From Nitrospirillum iridis (lineage in GTDB: Bacteria; Pseudomonadota; Alphaproteobacteria; Azospirillales; Azospirillaceae): DNA of 64,000 nucleotides. Positions within the stretch are counted from its first letter, which is position 1. Each line of letters opens with the position of its first letter. The notes under the pieces are model-generated. The model did not search any database, was not told the DNA's origin, and was given only the letters and a program-made list of their open reading frames with translations. Of the stretch, positions 58,652-64,000 are shown piece after piece. The translations under genes were made by a program, and so were the position numbers. The stretch is from contig NZ_JACIIZ010000001.1 of NCBI RefSeq assembly GCF_014205765.1, positions 115,718-179,717 of the forward strand. The letters run 5' to 3'.

Positions 58652-58778
58652 CGCCGGGGGCCTTTGCCGCCCAGCCGGTGCTTGGGGCGCGGTCGCCCCA
58701 ATCTGCGGTGGGGGCAGGCCGGCCCTGCCGGGCACGCCCATGGACAGCGGGTCGATCCTGGCCATATAACCGGGCATC

Positions 58779-59627
58779 ATGGCGCGCCGCTTTCTGAAGA
58801 TGCACGGGCTGGGCAACGACTTCGTCGTTCTGGACGCCCGCGATACCCCCCTGTCGCTGACGGGCGCCCAGGCGCGCGTCCTGGCGGACCGTCGCTTTGG
58901 CGTCGGCTGTGACCAGATCATCATTCTGGAGCCGCCGCAATCCGCCGGCGCCGACGTCTTCATGCGCATCCTGAATCCGGACGGCAGTGAATCCGGCGCC
59001 TGCGGCAACGCCACGCGCTGCGTCGCCTCCCTGGTCGCGGCTGAAGGGATGGGGCGCGACCGGCTGACGGTGGAAACCATCAGCGGCCTGTTGCCCGCCG
59101 TTCGCCATGCCGACGGCTTGGTGACGGTGGACATGGGCCCGGCCCGCCTGGATTGGCGGCAGATACCCTTGGCGGAGCCGGCGGACACCCTGTCGCTGGA
59201 TGTGGGCGCCGGTCCGCTGTCCGCCCCTTGCGCCGTCAACATGGGCAATCCCCACGCCGTTTTCTTTGTGGATGACGCCGAGGCGGTGGACTTGGCCAGC
59301 TGGGGCCCACGGCTGGAACACCACACGGCTTTTCCCCAGCGCGCCAATATCGAGGTGGCGACCGTCGTCGCCCCCGGCCGGGTGCGCATGCGGGTGTGGG
59401 AACGGGGCGCGGGCATCACGCTGGCCTGCGGCTCCGGCGCTTGCGCCACGCTGGTGGCGGCGGTTCGCCGCGGCCTGACCGGCCGCAGGGCCGAGATCGT
59501 CATGGATGGCGGGGTGCTGACCATCGAATGGCGCGAGAGCGACGGCCACGTGCTGATGACCGGGCCCGTGGCCACCGCCTTCAGCGGGGAACTGGACGAG
59601 AGCCTTTTGTCGGGCCCCTGCCCATGA
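58779..59627 (+). CDS. dapF: Diaminopimelate epimerase
   Basis: Converts LL- to meso-diaminopimelate for lysine and peptidoglycan. The 282-residue protein has KMHGLGNDFVVLD, the catalytic Cys in SGACGNATRCVAS and the second in LACGSGACATLVAAVRRG. PHAVFFVDDAE is conserved. The stop overlaps the mtaB start (ATGA). It is the first gene of dapF-mtaB-ftsY. Confidence 0.97.
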   Translation: MARRFLKMHGLGNDFVVLDARDTPLSLTGAQARVLADRRFGVGCDQIIILEPPQSAGADVFMRILNPDGSESGACGNATRCVASLVAAEGMGRDRLTVETISGLLPAVRHADGLVTVDMGPARLDWRQIPLAEPADTLSLDVGAGPLSAPCAVNMGNPHAVFFVDDAEAVDLASWGPRLEHHTAFPQRANIEVATVVAPGRVRMRVWERGAGITLACGSGACATLVAAVRRGLTGRRAEIVMDGGVLTIEWRESDGHVLMTGPVATAFSGELDESLLSGPCP

Positions 59628-60946
59628 GCGTCGACCATACAGAAGAAGGCCACGACCACCGCCAGGAAGGGTCGGGTCCTGAGATTTCCGGTGAGGCGGG
59701 CGGGCCCCAGGTGGTGACGTTCGGGTGCCGCCTGAACGCCTATGAGTCCGAGGTGATGCGCGACCATGCGCGCGCCGCCGGCTTGGGCCCGGTGTTGATC
59801 TTCAACACCTGCGCCGTGACCTCCGAGGCCGAGCGCCAGGCCCGTCAGGCCATTCGCAAGGCCCGGCGCGAGAACCCCGCCACCCGCATCGTCGTGACCG
59901 GCTGCGCCGCCCAGGTGAACCCCGGCACCTTCGCCGCCATGCCCGAGGTGGACCAGGTGCTGGGCAATGATCTGAAGCTGAAGGCTGACAGCTGGACCAG
60001 CTTCGGCGCCGGCCAGGCGGAGCGGGTGATCGTCAACGACATCATGTCGGTGCGCGAGACCGCCAGCCACCTGATCCAGGGCATGGAAGGTCGCGCCCGC
60101 GCCTTCATCCAGGTGCAGAACGGCTGCGACCATCGCTGCACCTTCTGCATCATCCCGTACGGCCGGGGCAATTCCCGCTCCGTCCCCATGGGCGAGGTGG
60201 TGACCCAGGTGCGCACCCTCGTGGAACAGGGCTACCGCGAGGTGGTGCTGACCGGCGTGGACGTCACCAGCTACGGCCCCGACCTGCCGGGCGCGCCCAC
60301 CCTGGGCCAGATGATCCGCCGCCTGTTGGCCTTGGTGCCGGACCTGCCGCGCCTGCGCCTGTCCTCGCTGGACCCGGTGGAGATCGATGACGACCTCTGG
60401 CGCCTGATCGCCGAGGAGCCGCGCCTGATGCCCCACCTGCACGTCAGCCTGCAGGCGGGCGACGACATGGTGCTGAAGCGCATGAAGCGCCGGCACAGCC
60501 GGGCGGACGCCGTGGCTTTCTGCCAGCGTGCCCGCGACTTGCGGCCCGACATGGTGTTTGGTGCCGACCTGATCGCCGGCTTCCCCACGGAAACCGATGA
60601 GATGTTCCAGAACACCCTGGACGCGGTGGCCGACTGCGACCTGACCTGGCTGCACGTCTTCCCCTACAGCCCGCGCCCCGGCACGCCGGCGGCCCGCATG
60701 CCGCAGGTGGACAAGGCGGTGCGCAAGGAACGGGCGGCCCGGCTGCGCGCGGCGGGCGAGGCGGCGGTGCGCCGCCATCTGGCCAGCCAGCAGGGGCGCA
60801 CCGTCATGGTGCTGGTGGAAAAAGGCCGGGTGGGGCGCACCGAACAGTTCGCCGAGGTGCGGCTGGATCGCGACTTGGCACCGGGCACGCTGGTGGAGGC
60901 CCGCATCACCGGGCTGGATGGGGACATGCTGATGGGTTGCTGCTGA
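59624..60946 (+). CDS. mtaB: tRNA (N6-threonylcarbamoyladenosine-C2)-methylthiotransferase
   Basis: Radical SAM enzyme that methylthiolates t6A37 of tRNA. The 440-residue protein has the MTTase domain (TFGCRLNAYESEVMRDHA, NTCAVTSEAE, VVTGCAAQ), the radical SAM cluster NGCDHRCTFCIIPYGRG, and a C-terminal TRAM domain (RTVMVLVEKG). The first 28 residues (MSVDHTEEGHDHRQEG) are a His/Glu-rich extension before the conserved domain. It overlaps dapF at the start and ftsY at the end, so translation is coupled. Confidence 0.95.
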   Translation: MSVDHTEEGHDHRQEGSGPEISGEAGGPQVVTFGCRLNAYESEVMRDHARAAGLGPVLIFNTCAVTSEAERQARQAIRKARRENPATRIVVTGCAAQVNPGTFAAMPEVDQVLGNDLKLKADSWTSFGAGQAERVIVNDIMSVRETASHLIQGMEGRARAFIQVQNGCDHRCTFCIIPYGRGNSRSVPMGEVVTQVRTLVEQGYREVVLTGVDVTSYGPDLPGAPTLGQMIRRLLALVPDLPRLRLSSLDPVEIDDDLWRLIAEEPRLMPHLHVSLQAGDDMVLKRMKRRHSRADAVAFCQRARDLRPDMVFGADLIAGFPTETDEMFQNTLDAVADCDLTWLHVFPYSPRPGTPAARMPQVDKAVRKERAARLRAAGEAAVRRHLASQQGRTVMVLVEKGRVGRTEQFAEVRLDRDLAPGTLVEARITGLDGDMLMGCC

Positions 60947-62079
60947 TGTTCGATTGGATCAAGCGTAAGAAGCCCGCCGATACCCCGGCCGCCCCTGTGG
61001 CGCCGACGCCTGTGGAAGCTCCCACCGAGACTGTTTCGCTGCCGGAACAGGTTCCGTTCGCGGCTGAGGCGGTGGCCCCCCCCGGGCCGGCCACTCCCAA
61101 ACCCGCCCTCATCCTCGATGCCGCCCCGGTGGCGGCGGTGGAAGAGGCGCCTGCGGGTAGCTGGCTGTCGCGCCTGCGCCGTGGCCTGTCCAAGTCCACC
61201 AACCGGCTGACCGACGGCATCGGCGGCATCTTCACCAAGCGCAAGCTGGATGACGAGACGCTGGAGGAGCTGGAGGAACTGCTGATCCAGGCGGACCTGG
61301 GGCCGGCCATGGCCGCCCGGGTCACGGGCGATCTCGCCAAGAGCCGCTTCGGCAAGGAAATCTCGCCGGATGAGGTTAAGCGCTTCCTGGCGGATGAGAT
61401 CGCCAAGGTGCTGGCACCGGTGGCCCGCCCCCTGGTGCTGGATGGAAGCCACAAGCCGCACGTGGTGCTGGTGGTGGGCGTGAACGGCACGGGCAAGACC
61501 ACCACCATCGGCAAGTACGCCAGGGAGCTGCGCGATGCCGGCAAGGTCGTATGGCTGGCCGCCGGCGACACCTTCCGCGCCGCCGCCGTCAGCCAGCTGC
61601 AGATCTGGGGCGAGCGCACCGGCGCGCCGGTGGTGGCCAAGGAGACCGGGGCCGACGCCGCCGGCCTGGCCTATGAGGCGCTGGAAAAGGCGCGCGCGGC
61701 CGGCGCCGACGTGCTGCTGATCGACACCGCCGGCCGCCTGCAGAACAAGCAGGGCCTGATGGAAGAGCTGCGCAAGATCGTGCGCGTCATCAAGAAGGTG
61801 GACCCCACCGCCCCCCACACCACCCTGTTGACCCTGGACGCCACCACCGGCCAGAACGCCCATTCGCAGGTGGAAGTGTTCAAGGAGATGGTGTCGGTCA
61901 ATGGCCTGATCCTGACCAAGCTGGACGGGTCCGCGCGAGGTGGGGTGCTGGTGTCGCTGGCGCAGAAATTCGGCCTGCCGGTCCACGCCATCGGTGTGGG
62001 CGAGGGGATCGACGACCTGCGCCCCTTCGACGCCCAGTCTTTCGCCGCGTCGCTGGTGGGGTTGGACGAGGGGCGCTGA
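60946..62079 (+). CDS. ftsY: Signal recognition particle receptor FtsY
   Basis: Membrane-associated GTPase that receives SRP-ribosome complexes. The 377-residue protein has a Pro/Ala-rich acidic N-terminal domain (about 1-80), then the helical N domain (KRKLDDETLEELEELLIQAD) and the G domain with VVGVNGTGKTTTIGKYA, ADVLLIDTAGRLQNKQGLM and TKLDGSARGGVLV. ATG 60946 overlaps the mtaB stop (TGATG). It partners ffh at 52160. Confidence 0.97.
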   Translation: MFDWIKRKKPADTPAAPVAPTPVEAPTETVSLPEQVPFAAEAVAPPGPATPKPALILDAAPVAAVEEAPAGSWLSRLRRGLSKSTNRLTDGIGGIFTKRKLDDETLEELEELLIQADLGPAMAARVTGDLAKSRFGKEISPDEVKRFLADEIAKVLAPVARPLVLDGSHKPHVVLVVGVNGTGKTTTIGKYARELRDAGKVVWLAAGDTFRAAAVSQLQIWGERTGAPVVAKETGADAAGLAYEALEKARAAGADVLLIDTAGRLQNKQGLMEELRKIVRVIKKVDPTAPHTTLLTLDATTGQNAHSQVEVFKEMVSVNGLILTKLDGSARGGVLVSLAQKFGLPVHAIGVGEGIDDLRPFDAQSFAASLVGLDEGR

Positions 62080-62189
62080 TCCCGCCCGCGCCATCCGCAG
62101 ATGGCGCTCGGTTTCCGGGCCCCCCATCCCGTATAGTCCTTAGCCGATGCGGGCTGTTGGGGCCCGGCACATGGCAGGACTGCCCCCCC

Positions 62190-64000
62190 GTGACGACGCT
62201 CGCCAACACCCTACAGCAGGCCATGGCCCTGCATCAGGCCGGACGCTTGGCGGAGGCTGTCCCCCTCTACCAGAAGGTCCTGGCCGCCGTGCCAGGGCAG
62301 CCGGACGCCTGCCGACTGCTGGGCGCCTTGTTCCTGCAGGCGGGGCGCGCCGACCTCGCCCTGGAACCGTTGCGCGCCGTGTTGGCGTCAAACCCCGACC
62401 ATGGGGAGGCGCTCAACAATTTGCGCGTCGCCTACCAGGCCCTGGGCCGTGAGGAGGAGGCGTTGGCCTTTCTTCAGGGGCTGGCGGCCAAGCGTCCCCG
62501 CGCGCTGGCGCCGGCATGGGCCCTCGCCACGATCTTCTGGCAGGCGGGGCGGACGGAAGAAGCTTTGCCCTGGTTCCGGCGGGTCGTCGCGGTGGCGCCG
62601 GATCATGGAGATGCCTGGACAGGCCTGGCCCGCAGCCTGGAAGCAATCGGGACATTTGAGGAGGCGGACGCCGCTTACGCCCGCGCCATCGCGCTGCTGC
62701 CGGCCCGCGCCGACCTTCTGGCGGCCCGCGGCGTGCTGAGAACCCGCGCGGGGTTGAACCGCGAGGCCGTGGCTGATCTCTCGGCGGCGGTGGCGCTTGA
62801 TGGGAGCGTGGCGCTTTATCACTACAATCTGGGTTTGGCGCTGCAGGGCATGCGGCGCTGGTCCGCCGCGGCGGCGGCGTATGACAGGGCGCTGGGCCTC
62901 GACCCGGCCTTGGCCGATGCCCGACTGAACCTCGCCAATACACTGCTGGAAGACGGCGAGGCGCCTGCCGCGGCGGCGCAGTATGGGCGCCTGTTGGACG
63001 AAAGCCCCACCCATGCCGAGGGCGTGCGCGGCCTGTTGGCGGCGGCGCTGAAATGCCCGACGCTGACACCGGAAATCATCCGGACGCTGAACGCGGCGGT
63101 CGCGGCCGACCCTGGGAACGTGGACCTTCACAGCAACCTCGGCGGGCTGTTCCTGGCCAAGGGGGACGGTACCAGGGCCTACGAGAATCTGGCGCGGGCC
63201 CTTGATCTCGATATCAATTTTGGACCGGCGCTCAGCCTGATGGGCGTTCTGTTCGACAAGCAGAGCAATGCCGACGCGGCAGGCCCGTTTCACGAGCGCG
63301 CCCTGGAAATGCATCCGGACGAAGCTGGTTTCCTGAACAACATGGGCACGCATTTGCAGGTGGCGGGCCGTGGGTTGGAGGCCATCCACTATTTCAAGCG
63401 CGCCCTGGCGGCGTCGCCCGCCGCCGACGTGCACAGCAATTTCATCTTCGCCCTGGATCATGATGCGACCATTGATGTCGCGTCGGCCCAGGATGAACGG
63501 CGGCGTTGGAATGAGCGGTACGGTGTTCCCGCCGGGGAGCCCCTGGGGCCCTGGTCCAACAGCCGTGACCCAGACCGCCCCTTGACTGTCGGTTATGTCT
63601 CCGCCGATTTCCGGACGCATTCTGCCGCCGCCTGTTTTGGGCCGGTGGTGTGTGGCCATGACCGGACGATGTTCCGCGTCCTCTGCTATTTCAACAGCGC
63701 TGGAGGGGACGCGACCACAGCCCGCTTCCACCAGGCGGCGGACGGCTGGCGGATGATCGAGGGTTTGCCGGATGCGAGGGTCAGCCGGATGATCGCCGAG
63801 GACGGGGTCGACATTCTCGTCGACCTGTCCGGCCACACCAATGGCAACCGGCTATCCCTATTCGTCGCCAAGCCTGCGCCCGTGCAGGTGTCAGCATGGG
63901 GCCATGTTACGGGTACGGGCATCCCCGCCATCGATGCGCTCTTTGCCGATCCCATCGTCATTCCGCCCCCCGAACGCGTTCATTTCGCGGAGCGGGTGGT
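62190..64000 (+). CDS. TPR and SPINDLY-type glycosyltransferase (3' end outside window)
   Basis: An O-GlcNAc-transferase-like protein truncated by the window edge after about 603 codons. TPR units run through about residues 10-420 (AVPLYQKVLAAVP, WFRRVVAVAPDHGDAW, YDRALGLDPALADARLNLA). Then TVGYVSADFRTHSAAACFGP and DILVDLSGHTNGNRLSLFVAKPAPVQVSAWGH match the family 41 glycosyltransferase core (cited as parts: YVSADFRTHS and VDLSGHTNG). GTG 62190 is the likely start; ATG 62223 is possible. It probably glycosylates cell-surface or flagellar proteins, unproven. Confidence 0.85.
   Translation, partial: MTTLANTLQQAMALHQAGRLAEAVPLYQKVLAAVPGQPDACRLLGALFLQAGRADLALEPLRAVLASNPDHGEALNNLRVAYQALGREEEALAFLQGLAAKRPRALAPAWALATIFWQAGRTEEALPWFRRVVAVAPDHGDAWTGLARSLEAIGTFEEADAAYARAIALLPARADLLAARGVLRTRAGLNREAVADLSAAVALDGSVALYHYNLGLALQGMRRWSAAAAAYDRALGLDPALADARLNLANTLLEDGEAPAAAAQYGRLLDESPTHAEGVRGLLAAALKCPTLTPEIIRTLNAAVAADPGNVDLHSNLGGLFLAKGDGTRAYENLARALDLDINFGPALSLMGVLFDKQSNADAAGPFHERALEMHPDEAGFLNNMGTHLQVAGRGLEAIHYFKRALAASPAADVHSNFIFALDHDATIDVASAQDERRRWNERYGVPAGEPLGPWSNSRDPDRPLTVGYVSADFRTHSAAACFGPVVCGHDRTMFRVLCYFNSAGGDATTARFHQAADGWRMIEGLPDARVSRMIAEDGVDILVDLSGHTNGNRLSLFVAKPAPVQVSAWGHVTGTGIPAIDALFADPIVIPPPERVHFAERV

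Noticed and set aside
57125-60778. 1217-codon minus-strand frame
   Set aside because: Antisense of the glycosylation module, dapF and mtaB; low-complexity composition and no conserved motif.

Overview
The window is about 64 kb of GC-rich (roughly two thirds G+C), densely coded chromosomal DNA. It looks like a member of the Alphaproteobacteria, most likely the Rhodospirillales / Azospirillaceae group (Azospirillum, Niveispirillum or Nitrospirillum type). The reasons are an F1-only atpHAGDC operon, a CcrM-type GANTC methyltransferase, adjacent CarD and 7Fe ferredoxin genes, a fused indolepyruvate ferredoxin oxidoreductase, the rpsP-rimM-trmD-rplS and dapF-mtaB-ftsY blocks, and Kdo / lipid A genes. 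The genus is inferred from gene content and protein style; no database search was made. Almost all of the window is core chromosome. I see no prophage, insertion sequence, CRISPR array, rRNA or tRNA gene.

Layout. 1-5.1 kb: an edge-truncated pseudouridine synthase, a TetR regulator and alpha/beta hydrolase carrying matching operators, tRNA adenosine deaminase, a membrane protein and a TPR protein. 5.1-8.2 kb: purD and xseA, divergent. 8.2-15.8 kb: envelope lipid genes, namely two tandem lipid A-type acyltransferases, lpxK, waaA, a GT4 glycosyltransferase, an LpxH-like phosphoesterase and a divergent diacylglycerol-kinase-type lipid kinase. 16.6-21.7 kb: ATP synthase F1. 22-31.3 kb: a ferritin-like protein, rppH, the indolepyruvate oxidoreductase, threonine ammonia-lyase, folB, ccrM and rnhB. 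31.5-37.5 kb: hemN, then tonB-exbB-exbD-exbD and a TPR exoprotein. 37.6-44.3 kb: a radical SAM protein, fatty-acid desaturase, an FtsE-like ATPase, a ParA-like ATPase, moaB, a PPP-phosphatase-like pseudoenzyme and carD. 44.7-49.5 kb: fdxA, a sensor kinase, a peptide-binding protein and a lipoprotein. 49.7-53.5 kb: rplS, trmD, rimM, rpsP and ffh. 54-58.7 kb: a pentapeptide-repeat protein and a GtrC/GtrB/GtrA-like glycosylation module. 58.8 kb to the end: dapF-mtaB-ftsY and an edge-truncated TPR/SPINDLY-type glycosyltransferase.

The most interesting signals are not classical genes. Two copies of a roughly 117-base element (9291-9407 and 23005-23122) keep identical hairpin loops while their stems differ by compensatory changes, so a folded structure is under selection. 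Five GANTC sites sit in about 130 bp at the start of the GANTC methyltransferase gene. A PPP-family phosphatase relative near carD has lost nearly every metal ligand. Strong hairpins follow the two three-copy subunit genes of the ATP synthase operon. An FtsE-type ATPase has no adjacent ftsX and sits beside an atypical ParA-like ATPase. Several perfect or near-perfect dyads are candidate operators for local regulation.
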